A DNA stretch of 64,000 nt from Psychrobacillus sp048572895 (lineage in GTDB: Bacteria; Bacillota; Bacilli; Bacillales_A; Planococcaceae), in contig NZ_CP183878.1 in the NCBI RefSeq assembly GCF_048572895.1, positions 2,852,001 to 2,916,000 of the forward strand, written 5' to 3'. The first letter of the stretch is position 1. Every line of letters starts with the position of its first letter. Positions 1 through 8,446 of this stretch are shown piece after piece. The translations under genes and the position numbers were made by a program. The notes below the pieces were generated by a model. The model was not told the DNA's origin and searched no databases. It saw nothing but the letters and a program-made list of their open reading frames with translations.

Positions 1-240
1 AACATTTTTTGTTTGTTCATCTATGGGGGTAACCTTTAACTCTACACCAGCTTCTGGAAAATCTGGTTCGGCGTAATTATCTGCAGGATGATCAAACCAG
101 ATTTGCTCTATTACATTGCCTGGATAAGATTTATTTTTCACATTCATAGTGCTCTTTACATCGATTTCTCCAAGCGTCTTTCCAACCGCTTCTAATGCTC
201 TTTTATGTACTTTCTCCTTAGTATTATAGTCACAACTCAA
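1..240 (-). CDS. Sau3AI/MutH-type restriction endonuclease, N-terminus (cut by window edge)
   Basis: This is the first 80 codons of a gene running off the left edge. The start is TTG at 240, with GGAGGAG about 9 bases upstream. The peptide has the N-terminal layout of Sau3AI-type (GATC) endonucleases: a VHKRALEAVGKTLGEI helix, then a VIEQIWF segment, then PDFPEAGVELKVTP. D60, E67 and K69 give the D-x6-E-x-K pattern of the MutH/Sau3AI nuclease fold. The predicted role is cutting unmethylated GATC. A strongly M.Sau3AI-like methyltransferase lies 10 kb away at 10105-11355 and is its likely partner. The rest of the gene is not in the window, so integrity cannot be judged. Confidence 0.8.
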   Translation of the reverse strand, partial: MSCDYNTKEKVHKRALEAVGKTLGEIDVKSTMNVKNKSYPGNVIEQIWFDHPADNYAEPDFPEAGVELKVTPIDEQTKNV

Positions 241-674
241 ATCACTCCACTCCTCCAATACATTATTTATTAGCTAATATCTAAAAAAGCAGTACTGCTA
301 ATGGAAAAAATCGCCTTTAAGACTTCTATATCCGCGGATTTTTCACCCTTTAAGTAACTACCTAATGAAAAATCTCTTAATAGCATTGTTCCTAATTATA
401 GATAAAAATGTAAAAACGTTGAAGAAAATATTATCGTTAAAACTAGATTCAAAAGAACAAATTGAAATGATTCATTTGTAACGAATACTCACTAATAAGA
501 CTGATAATGTAAAAGCAATAAGATAAAATATAAATTCATTAGTAATTACAATCGAAAAAGTTAAAATTTTCCTTTTTAAATCTCATCTTCTTTTATATTT
601 GGTACAGGGCCTATAATTGCAGCTATTATTGCATAGATTGCATTTAGAATACTCCAAGCATCTGCAATTGTTAA
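241..674. other. AT-rich intergenic stretch
   Basis: This is 434 bases between the helicase operon and the endonuclease gene, both on the minus strand. No convincing gene, terminator or repeat is visible. After the stop of the helicase at 675 the same frame stays open for 32 codons to 576, with a hydrophobic translation but no start codon. Confidence 0.5.
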
Positions 675-2090
675 TTATTGCACTTCAAATGTATATAAAT
701 CTTTATCTAGTTCCTCAATATAACGCGATGGCGTACCTTTGTACGTTAAATATACGTTTTCTTTTGCACGGGTCATTGATACATATAGAAGGCGTCGGTT
801 GATGTCGATTGTAGAGGTGATATCATCTTCTAATCGATTTTGTAACGATGGGAAGCGATTGTTTAGACCGGAAATGATTACATAATCAAATTCTAGTCCC
901 TTCGCACCGTGCATCGTTAATAGCTTTACGCCCGGTGTTAAGGCGCTGCCGTATTGGTCGCGAATAATCTCGCTTTGGATGTCACTATAGTATAAGCTGT
1001 TTCGCCAGCCGTCTAAACGATGGTTTTCAAAAAGTAATACCCCGATTGTCGACTCCCAGCCATCAGCCTGAGCTTCAGCTTGGATATCCTTTATGAGCTT
1101 CGCAACTAATTGCGTTTCATACTTGTACGACTCCGCACTCAGCACCCCTGGCAGTAACCCTGACTCCTCTGCATCATATTCCTGTTCGATGTCCTCAGAA
1201 TTTAACGTCGAGTCATGCTTCAATAGCGAATTGGCTAAGTCCATAATTTCCTTCGTACTACGGAATGCGCCACTTAACTTTTTCGTGCGACTACCTTGAA
1301 CTTTAATGCCTACACTTAGCCAAGTGAAGTCGGTTTTATAAATTTTTTGCCCTAAATCCGCAGCAACGACTAATCCTTTACGCGCTACTTTGCGTAACGA
1401 TATTAATTGAATTTGCGATAAGTCCTGTGCCTCATCGATAAATATGTAGTCGTATTCGAATTGCTTATTTACTTGATCGATATAGTCATTTACGACGTTT
1501 GCGTAATCCTGCCACATATATAATGAGTTCACATTTAAGTACGAGTTCCACGCCTCTAAAATCGTGTATATGACTTTACGATCACTCGCTTGAAGAGCCG
1601 TCCCTCGACCAGTACGTTGAATGCCTTTATACTCGTCGAAAGTTTTAATGCCCTTATCTTTAATCCAAGCAATCTCTTCTTCTACAAACGCTTGATATTT
1701 TTTATCCGTATAGAAGCGGTGTGTACCAGATAATTGATTTAAAAATGTACTAAATGTGTTCTTATTAACAGGCTCTTTATACTTCCTTAATTTATGAAGC
1801 ACTTTCACCGTCCACTTATGATAGGTGTACACATCGACATTTAGCTTTTCAAGGTCCATTTGCAACTCTTCTTCAAGATCGTTTTTCAGCGACTCTTTAA
1901 TATACTTTTGCAGCGTATTATTGAATGTAACAAACAAAATAGAAGCAGATGGGTCTTCTTCAACGATGTTTTGTAGCTTCGTTAGTAATACAGTTGTCTT
2001 TCCGCTGCCAGGAATACCCTTTACTAAAACATGTTCTCCCTTCGCGTTCACAGCATCCATTTGGGTTGGCGTTAATATATATTTAACCAT
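675..2090 (-). CDS. UvrD/Rep-like superfamily 1 helicase (471 aa)
   Basis: This is a compact SF1 DNA helicase and the last gene of a four-gene minus-strand operon. Visible motifs in order are Walker A (GIPGSGKTT, residues 25-33), motif II (DEAQDLSQ), motif V (MHGAKGLEFDYV) and motif VI (RRLLYVSMTRAKENVYL). At 471 residues it is much shorter than UvrD or PcrA (about 720), so the 1B/2B accessory domains must be reduced. The ATG is preceded by a purine-rich GAGGATG and lies 12 bases after the 58-codon gene. It should move on DNA by ATP hydrolysis. The operon context suggests it works with the larger helicase at 4939-7971 and the AddB-like protein. A defence role is inferred from the neighbouring restriction genes. 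Confidence 0.85.
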   Translation of the reverse strand: MVKYILTPTQMDAVNAKGEHVLVKGIPGSGKTTVLLTKLQNIVEEDPSASILFVTFNNTLQKYIKESLKNDLEEELQMDLEKLNVDVYTYHKWTVKVLHKLRKYKEPVNKNTFSTFLNQLSGTHRFYTDKKYQAFVEEEIAWIKDKGIKTFDEYKGIQRTGRGTALQASDRKVIYTILEAWNSYLNVNSLYMWQDYANVVNDYIDQVNKQFEYDYIFIDEAQDLSQIQLISLRKVARKGLVVAADLGQKIYKTDFTWLSVGIKVQGSRTKKLSGAFRSTKEIMDLANSLLKHDSTLNSEDIEQEYDAEESGLLPGVLSAESYKYETQLVAKLIKDIQAEAQADGWESTIGVLLFENHRLDGWRNSLYYSDIQSEIIRDQYGSALTPGVKLLTMHGAKGLEFDYVIISGLNNRFPSLQNRLEDDITSTIDINRRLLYVSMTRAKENVYLTYKGTPSRYIEELDKDLYTFEVQ

Positions 2091-2102
2091 GTTTTACATC
2101 CT

Positions 2103-2279
2103 CTACAATTCTTTTAGTTGGTTCTTTATCGATTGTTTTTTACTACTTTCGTTTCGATTGCGCTGTCCTCTCGTTCGTCGAATTGGTGAGGTAGAAGTAG
2201 TAATTTCATTCACTGTAAGAACTTTCCTAGCTGTAGCATTACTTAGCAGCTTTAGTTTCGTTAAAAGGTTCTCATTCAT
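2103..2279 (-). CDS. small basic protein in the helicase operon (58 aa)
   Basis: This small frame starts at an ATG overlapping the stop of the AddB-like gene by 8 bases (ATGAATGA) and ends 12 bases before the next helicase. It therefore fills an otherwise empty 180-base gap in a tightly packed operon. The peptide begins MNENLLTKLKLLSNATARKV and continues with a very basic C-terminal half containing RRTRGQRNRN and KKQS. No family is recognised and no cysteines or membrane segment are present. The overlapping start suggests translational coupling. Its charge would suit a nucleic-acid-binding or complex-bridging peptide, but that is inference. It could also be a chance frame, and only conservation can decide. 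Confidence 0.55.
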   Translation of the reverse strand: MNENLLTKLKLLSNATARKVLTVNEITTSTSPIRRTRGQRNRNESSKKQSIKNQLKEL

Positions 2280-4935
2280 CTTTTACATACTCACTCTCCC
2301 TGCATCGATTTTGAAACGGACAGTATTTACAATGGGCCCCTGGGTTTGCAAAGCTTTTACCGTTTCTATCAAGCTGACCAAACAATGCAATCCACTTTAA
2401 GTTATCTGAAAAGGAAACATCGTCTACTTCCACAGACTTCGCAAAGTAGTCCCACTTTTCCCCATTAATTGCGAGAATTGAACGCTTCGTTTCATCCCAA
2501 TGTGGGAACCAATCGGAGAAGATTTCGCGAATTTCCTCCTTCGATAATAAAATGCCATAACGCTTAGACAAAGAATTAAGCTGTGCAGTATACTTTTCAA
2601 AAAGGAATCGATGGTGGAACTCCGTATCAAAGCTTGGTGATTGTTGCAATAAATAACTTAATGCCATTCGTTTATTACACACCGTCTTCGTCTCCTCCAG
2701 GAGTGCCGATTGCTTCCGTTTGTTGAAGCTGATTGTTTTCGGCGTATAGCCAACCTGCAGTTTGTTAAAGGCTGTTTCGTTATCTTTCGCTTCAGCGCTT
2801 GCCATTTTAATTTTCAGCAAGTCTAAGTAGAAGGAACGCTTCAGCTTCTTTTCTACCCCGACGTTCGCAACGATTGAAAACTTCAAGTTCACCGCATTCG
2901 CCATAATTAAATAAAGTAAATACTTCGTAATAGCTGCATCGTATTTTTTACGATTTTGCACAAGCTCTAGCAGTGAGCCATTGTATAGCTCGTCCATCGA
3001 ATCGTCGTTAAATGGCCAAGTGACTAAGTTTTGCGATAACGGCAATGCTTTATTATCTAAAAAAGCAAGATGGACCGATTGGTTTTCCGCAAAGGGTAAA
3101 AAGTCACCGTCTTGAAGTGATACAATTTTGCTGTCCATCAAGCTTTCACCGAATAGCGAGTTGTCCGTATTTTCAAGCTCTTCGCTTAGGAAGAAGCGCA
3201 ACCCTTGGATTAAGTCTTGGCGATCGAAATGTTCAAAATCACTGGCACGCATTTCAACAAGCTTTTCAAGCAGCTGTTCTGCTACTTCAATTTCATCCTT
3301 CCGTTCGATATGCACCACGATATTTTCCTCTAAATGCTCTAGCAAACGCTCTACATACATTTTGACATCAATTGTTTTGTCCGTAAAAATAATATTGTAT
3401 AGTTCTCGAACCGCCGCTAACGCTTCTAAAATTAAATCTAAGCATTCCACTGGCACATCAAAGTACGATAATAGACGATTTTTATAAACGTAAATTTCAT
3501 TGTCTGCTGTTACTGTTATATCGTCCGGTGTTAATGCCGCTTCAATGCGCTCCTTATCCACGCGAATCTTCTCAATTTCTTCAATCCATTTCTCAAAGGT
3601 TGGTTTGCGAATTAGTCGCTCCTCCAGCTTTTTTAAATCCTTTACCAGTAAGTGTGTAGAAGCTCCCGCTACCTTTATAAAGCCCGAAGCAAAAATGCGC
3701 ACCAGGCTATCGACACTTAACTCTTCGCGGTCGTTAAATTGTTTCTCTCCTTCATGAAAGGTCGTAATGTTTAACGCGTGCATATCGATTAAAAATTGCC
3801 CGATTGGATAATCCTTTAGCGTAAGGGGCTTCATTGAACCGATGCCCTCTACTTGAGAACGAATTTCACGTGCTCGAGGCGAAATAAGAAAATCATGAAT
3901 CTCCTTGTCGATATGCAGCTCGTTTTCGATATATTCCTTGAACTGATACATATGATTAAATTCATAATACTTATCCGTCATATCCGTTATGTCTAAGCTG
4001 AAATCCCCCTCGCACGCATGTAGGAACTTTTGGGCAATTTTATTTATATAAGCGGGCGTTTTACTTACAGATTCGAATACATACTTATCCTTTTCTAAAA
4101 ACACGTCCACGGCTTCAAAAACATTTGGATAACTTTCCTGGTAATTAATCAGTTGCACAATGTCATAGCCTGCCTGATCCAGAGCATCGATGATTTGTTT
4201 CTGAATCGGCGTTATGAAGTAAAATCCGTGAAGGACGATTTTTTTGTTTGATAATAGACGCTCCGTTGCTGTACGAATGAAACCCTTTAGTTCCTTCTCA
4301 TCATATTCTCGGGTGAGCGGCTTTAAATTCGTCATTTGACGTTCAAGGTCATTGTCATTGTTGTACACATCAAATAAAATATTCGCAATCATGTCGGTAA
4401 ACTTTGCTTCAGTAATTTGATCGTTCTTAAGTTCCTCTATCCATTGTCGATATACTGTAAAGGATTCATCCTGTTCTAGGGCTTGCCACATACTTAACGC
4501 CAGCTCTTCCTCTACGGAAATATTCGACCTTAGTTTGTTTCGAACTTTGTCACTCGTTTCGTTTGCCTCAGTGAACATACGCAGAGATCGTAGTAATACT
4601 TGTTTATTTTTGGACAGCGCATTGAAAACCTTTTCATCTTGGATAATGTTTGCTTCTGCTAGTTTACGCAGCTGTTGTGAAATGACCGAAAACTGCTTTA
4701 ATTGGGTTTTTGAGCTATACCAATACCAGTTCTCATCGCCAATTTTATTTAAAATTTGGCCAAAGGTTAAGACGGGGCTCTTTAACCATTCGTTTTCTTG
4801 AGATAAATGCTCATAAATACCTTTACGCAAGGACGTGGTCGACGTAATATGTAGCGCATCGTTCCACTTTGAAAATACAGAATGGTCTTCATATAGCTGT
4901 TCGACAGTCCCATAGGTCAAAACTTTTATTGACAT
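2272..4935 (-). CDS. AddB-like protein with C-terminal iron-sulphur cysteines (887 aa)
   Basis: This large protein resembles the inactivated-helicase/nuclease subunit AddB of AddAB recombination nucleases. It ends in HCKYCPFQNRC: C869, C872 and C878 have the C-x2-C-x5-C spacing of the AddB iron-sulphur staple, with C753 a possible fourth ligand. In AddB those cysteines frame a PD-(D/E)XK nuclease. Here only about 115 residues separate C753 from C869, and no D...E-x-K signature is visible. A Walker A motif is also absent. It is shorter than AddB (about 1,150 aa). It starts 3 bases after the AddA/UvrD-like gene with GGGAGGA upstream and overlaps the next small gene. The likely role is structural partner of the 1010-residue helicase. 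The AddB relationship is moderately certain. Confidence 0.65.
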   Translation of the reverse strand: MSIKVLTYGTVEQLYEDHSVFSKWNDALHITSTTSLRKGIYEHLSQENEWLKSPVLTFGQILNKIGDENWYWYSSKTQLKQFSVISQQLRKLAEANIIQDEKVFNALSKNKQVLLRSLRMFTEANETSDKVRNKLRSNISVEEELALSMWQALEQDESFTVYRQWIEELKNDQITEAKFTDMIANILFDVYNNDNDLERQMTNLKPLTREYDEKELKGFIRTATERLLSNKKIVLHGFYFITPIQKQIIDALDQAGYDIVQLINYQESYPNVFEAVDVFLEKDKYVFESVSKTPAYINKIAQKFLHACEGDFSLDITDMTDKYYEFNHMYQFKEYIENELHIDKEIHDFLISPRAREIRSQVEGIGSMKPLTLKDYPIGQFLIDMHALNITTFHEGEKQFNDREELSVDSLVRIFASGFIKVAGASTHLLVKDLKKLEERLIRKPTFEKWIEEIEKIRVDKERIEAALTPDDITVTADNEIYVYKNRLLSYFDVPVECLDLILEALAAVRELYNIIFTDKTIDVKMYVERLLEHLEENIVVHIERKDEIEVAEQLLEKLVEMRASDFEHFDRQDLIQGLRFFLSEELENTDNSLFGESLMDSKIVSLQDGDFLPFAENQSVHLAFLDNKALPLSQNLVTWPFNDDSMDELYNGSLLELVQNRKKYDAAITKYLLYLIMANAVNLKFSIVANVGVEKKLKRSFYLDLLKIKMASAEAKDNETAFNKLQVGYTPKTISFNKRKQSALLEETKTVCNKRMALSYLLQQSPSFDTEFHHRFLFEKYTAQLNSLSKRYGILLSKEEIREIFSDWFPHWDETKRSILAINGEKWDYFAKSVEVDDVSFSDNLKWIALFGQLDRNGKSFANPGAHCKYCPFQNRCRESEYVKDE

Positions 4936-4938
4936 TGG

Positions 4939-7900
4939 TTAGCGTCCTCCCTTGATTAGGTGATGCCATGTGTTTGGCTTTTGTACACGATAAGGAGAAA
5001 CAGGTTTTTGCATATCAAATATTGCGAGGCATTCCTTCGCACGAGTTAATGCTACATATAAATTACGCGTTTCTTCCATAAGAAGCTGTGGCTGTTCATC
5101 GCCCATCATTTTGTCGAAGTTTTCCGTTACGTTTTCAAAACCTTTCTCCGTTTTAAAATGCCAAGCATAGTTGATGTCGCTTTCGTCTACTTCTACGAGA
5201 ATTTCGCTATTTCTCACGTACGGTAACACGAATTTTTCGTGGACATACGGCAAAACCACCGTATCGAACTCAAGACCTTTCGATTTGTGAACCGTCATAA
5301 CTTTAATGTAATCCTTCGAGAAGTCTGCCTGGGTTAATTCCGCCTCATCGTCACGGTTATTCGTAGCGATTTCAATGCTTATCCATTTGTATATAGTGTA
5401 CAAGTCCGTATTTTCATTGTTCAAAGCATTGTTCATTAACGTCATTATTTTATGAAGGTTTAAAATGTACTGCTTCAGAATTTTATCATTTAAATGATCT
5501 TTAACCGGCGTGTTCGATAAAAACTCATTTAACACAATGTTGGCAGGTGCTAGCTTAAGTTGGTCTAGCGCCTTATCCCACGTGTTTGGAATGTCGAAGG
5601 TTAGCTCGTCCATTTCAAAATAGCCGTCTTCCTCTTTCAGCTCGGGCAGCTCAACCGGCTTACAAAATGCCGTCTGGGAAAGCTCAAATAACGCAAGCGA
5701 ATCCTCCGGGTTTAACCATGAATAGAGGAGTGCATTTAAATCCTTTGCAGCAAGGGTTTTAAATAACGTCCCTTCCTTCACGATTTGGATTGGGATATTA
5801 AGGTCGTCGCATTGCTTCGTCAGTAGCTCATTAATTGCACTGACTTCTCGATTTTTTCGAACTAATATACTTAAAACGCGATTATCGTCTTCTTTTTCTT
5901 TCGGGCGTTGTACCATTTCAGTGTATAGTGCTAAAATCACCTCTGCGCTAATCGGGTCGTCACACTCGATATAGCTGTTTTTCGCAGGACTTTTCGGGCG
6001 AGTTGACTTCATGGGCTCATCGTTTGTTAAATGACCAATTTTTCGCCAGTTAGAGAAAATATCCTCGATTTTAATTAATACATCCTTCGCTGTACGATAG
6101 TTTTTCACAAGGCTATGCTCTACGACAGAGCGACCGCGACCCGATTCCTTTAGTCGCTTGGAAATAATTTCGAAGGCGGTAACATTCGCGCCACGGAATC
6201 GATAAATCCCTTGTTTAATATCCCCTACAACTAATATTGGAATGTTGGCGTTGACGCTTAAGTTGACGATAAATTCGATTTGTAAACTGTCCGTATCTTG
6301 AAACTCATCTATAAATAAGTAGCGGAACTTTTTGCTTAAGCTTTCCATTGAGCGGGCGCTATCGATCAAGCGCTTCAAATATCTCGTTAAATCTGATAAA
6401 CCTAAAACGTCGCGCTCTTGCTTATAGTCATTTAAGCTTTTTTCGACACCCGCAAGCGTGTTCACGATTAACACTTCAAATGGATTCGTCGGAGATACTT
6501 TGTCGATAATGTTCTCAGCGAACTCACCCTTTTGCTCAAGCTTGTCCGCAAAGGCAGTAACGAAATCGCGCACTTGGTAATATTCGATTCCTTCTAAAAT
6601 GCTCGGATTATAAGCGTTTGAAAGATATACATCATTAAAATGCTTTTCGATAAACTCCCGCTTTTTCATAGTCAGTGCTGAAATCGTTACGTTTTGACCA
6701 AGACCAATATGGTGACCATAATCGTTAAGCACAAACTTCGCAAAGGCTGGAATCGTCATAATATTCATCTCACGAAGCTCTTCTAAGTAACGCATAAAGC
6801 GGTTATCTTTTGTTTTTTCATACATATCCATGAATCGCTCAGACAACTTCTCTAAAATGTTATTTGCTGCTTCGTTCGTAAATGTAATCATTGCAACTTC
6901 ATATACGTGGTCGATGTATCCCATGTTCAATAAATAAAGAGTACGAGACACGAGCGTATACGTTTTCCCTGAGCCGGCACCAGCCATTACCGCAATGTCA
7001 GCAGTTTCTAATTCGTGTTCGATTTTATATTGATGGATGTTAAAGGTTTCGAATTCTTGATCCTTTAATAGCGGCTCTTCCTTTTCGAAGTCCTTCCCAT
7101 CGTAGATGAATATGTTGCGGTCGTTACTTAGCTTGCAGTAATAATAGGTGATTCCTTTACGCGCGTAGTCCTCTTTTTTCTGCTTAGCTTCAGCTTCTGA
7201 AACGTTCCCAATTTCCAATATCGAATGCTTCGCCACATCATTCGTTTCCACAGTCGGAAGCGTTAAAGGAATGCTTTCAACAAATTCATCGAATTCGTCA
7301 AAGTTGTCATCGTTTAATGAAGGCACAATATTATTACTACTTTGCAGCGCCTCTACTACAAGGTCAACGTCACTTTCACTATATAGCGTGAACGTTGCCC
7401 CTGAAGTCGTCATTAACCGTTTACGCTCTCCCTTTCCTTCTGTACCGAAGAAAAGTAGCTCATAGTTGTTGTTCCCCTTATATTTTCTGTAATGCTGTTG
7501 CTTTCGTTCCTTCATGTTTTTACCGCCTGCGAACAACTGCAATCCTAGTCGTTTCCCGCTCTTCTGCAGTAATATGTCCGTCTGAGCCTGTAAATCGAAG
7601 CGATATTTAATCTCAACATTGTCGAATTTGCCACTTTCCTTTAATAAAAAGTAAAAATGTAAATCACGAACTAGCGAATTGTACGCTTTACGCACCGCGG
7701 TGATTTCGCTAAAGTAATCTGTTTCCTTAATTTTATATCTAAGGGTATAAGCCGCTTCAAACTCCTTCAATGAGGGTAAATCCTGAAGCTCTATTATTAA
7801 TAAATACAGCTCCTTCAAAAGTAAAGGTCGTCGCTTTTTAAACTTACGATATTCAACCCGCTGGAAGTCCGGTTCAATATATTTGGCTGCTAATTGTTGT

Positions 7901-7971
7901 TCTATGTATTCAGCTGATTTTAAAAAGGAAAGCACCTTTTGCAATTCAAACTTATTATAAAAATTCGCCAT
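4939..7971 (-). CDS. AddA/UvrD-like helicase with a novel N-terminal domain (1010 aa)
   Basis: This is the first gene of the four-gene operon. Residues 1 to about 310 do not match a standard helicase. The rest is an SF1A helicase with Walker A GAGSGKTYTL (329-338), motif II DEFQDTDSLQ, motif V MTVHKSKGLEFDTVV and motif VI RNLYVALTRAKECL. The N-terminal part contains TDILL followed by GLQLF (D132, Q145), faintly like a PD-(D/E)XK core but without the usual acidic residue and lysine. Unlike AddA there is no C-terminal nuclease. It starts at ATG 7971 with GGAGTGA upstream. Adjacent translation with the AddB-like gene (3-base gap) suggests a complex analogous to AddAB. It is distinct from the housekeeping addAB genes, which are not in this window. 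Confidence 0.8.
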   Translation of the reverse strand: MANFYNKFELQKVLSFLKSAEYIEQQLAAKYIEPDFQRVEYRKFKKRRPLLLKELYLLIIELQDLPSLKEFEAAYTLRYKIKETDYFSEITAVRKAYNSLVRDLHFYFLLKESGKFDNVEIKYRFDLQAQTDILLQKSGKRLGLQLFAGGKNMKERKQQHYRKYKGNNNYELLFFGTEGKGERKRLMTTSGATFTLYSESDVDLVVEALQSSNNIVPSLNDDNFDEFDEFVESIPLTLPTVETNDVAKHSILEIGNVSEAEAKQKKEDYARKGITYYYCKLSNDRNIFIYDGKDFEKEEPLLKDQEFETFNIHQYKIEHELETADIAVMAGAGSGKTYTLVSRTLYLLNMGYIDHVYEVAMITFTNEAANNILEKLSERFMDMYEKTKDNRFMRYLEELREMNIMTIPAFAKFVLNDYGHHIGLGQNVTISALTMKKREFIEKHFNDVYLSNAYNPSILEGIEYYQVRDFVTAFADKLEQKGEFAENIIDKVSPTNPFEVLIVNTLAGVEKSLNDYKQERDVLGLSDLTRYLKRLIDSARSMESLSKKFRYLFIDEFQDTDSLQIEFIVNLSVNANIPILVVGDIKQGIYRFRGANVTAFEIISKRLKESGRGRSVVEHSLVKNYRTAKDVLIKIEDIFSNWRKIGHLTNDEPMKSTRPKSPAKNSYIECDDPISAEVILALYTEMVQRPKEKEDDNRVLSILVRKNREVSAINELLTKQCDDLNIPIQIVKEGTLFKTLAAKDLNALLYSWLNPEDSLALFELSQTAFCKPVELPELKEEDGYFEMDELTFDIPNTWDKALDQLKLAPANIVLNEFLSNTPVKDHLNDKILKQYILNLHKIMTLMNNALNNENTDLYTIYKWISIEIATNNRDDEAELTQADFSKDYIKVMTVHKSKGLEFDTVVLPYVHEKFVLPYVRNSEILVEVDESDINYAWHFKTEKGFENVTENFDKMMGDEQPQLLMEETRNLYVALTRAKECLAIFDMQKPVSPYRVQKPNTWHHLIKGGR

Positions 7972-8446
7972 ATACTCACTCCTGTTGCATATTAATTGTT
8001 TATATCAAATAAATTTTTCAACTCTATGAAAAACCTAATAAAATAGTAGTTTTTATTCATTTAAGTATAGTAGTATCTATCCAAACTGTCTAATTTATTT
8101 GGGATTTCCAAAGGATAATATTATCAAAAATACTTATACAAAAATGCCTTTTCTAGCATAAAGCACACTTTTTGCCTTTGAATAAAAAGATAGTAGTATT
8201 TATCTCCTTTACAGGTTGAAAGTAAAGAGGAATCCTGTTGTTTTAAAACGTGTTGAATTTGTTTATACACTTCTCCGTTTTCCTGCTTCTTCTGTACTGA
8301 ATATTACCTTTGCTAAACCGTAAACAATCTATATAGGATATAGGATTTTCATTTTTTGAGTTTTAATACTATGATATTATTTGGTGTTCTATTTTTAATA
8401 TAGAGTATATTTAATAAGTACCAATTAAATAGATGAGGTGTTAATA
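7972..8446. promoter_or_regulatory. divergent intergenic region with three related AGTAGT repeats
   Basis: This 475-base region separates the helicase operon (minus) from the HNH gene (plus), so it must hold both promoters. A word close to ATAGTAGTATTTAT occurs at 8043-8055, 8067-8080 and 8190-8203. The third copy sits in an imperfect palindrome, AGATAGTAGTATTTATCT. These are possible operator sites. No promoter could be assigned with confidence. Confidence 0.35.

Noticed and set aside
576..674. 32-codon in-frame extension after the stop of the 471-aa helicase
   Set aside because: Hydrophobic, but no start codon and no readthrough signal; most likely chance or a gene remnant.
1825..2400. 191-codon plus-strand frame across the helicase operon
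   Set aside because: It lies antisense to the well-supported helicase, small basic and AddB-like genes.
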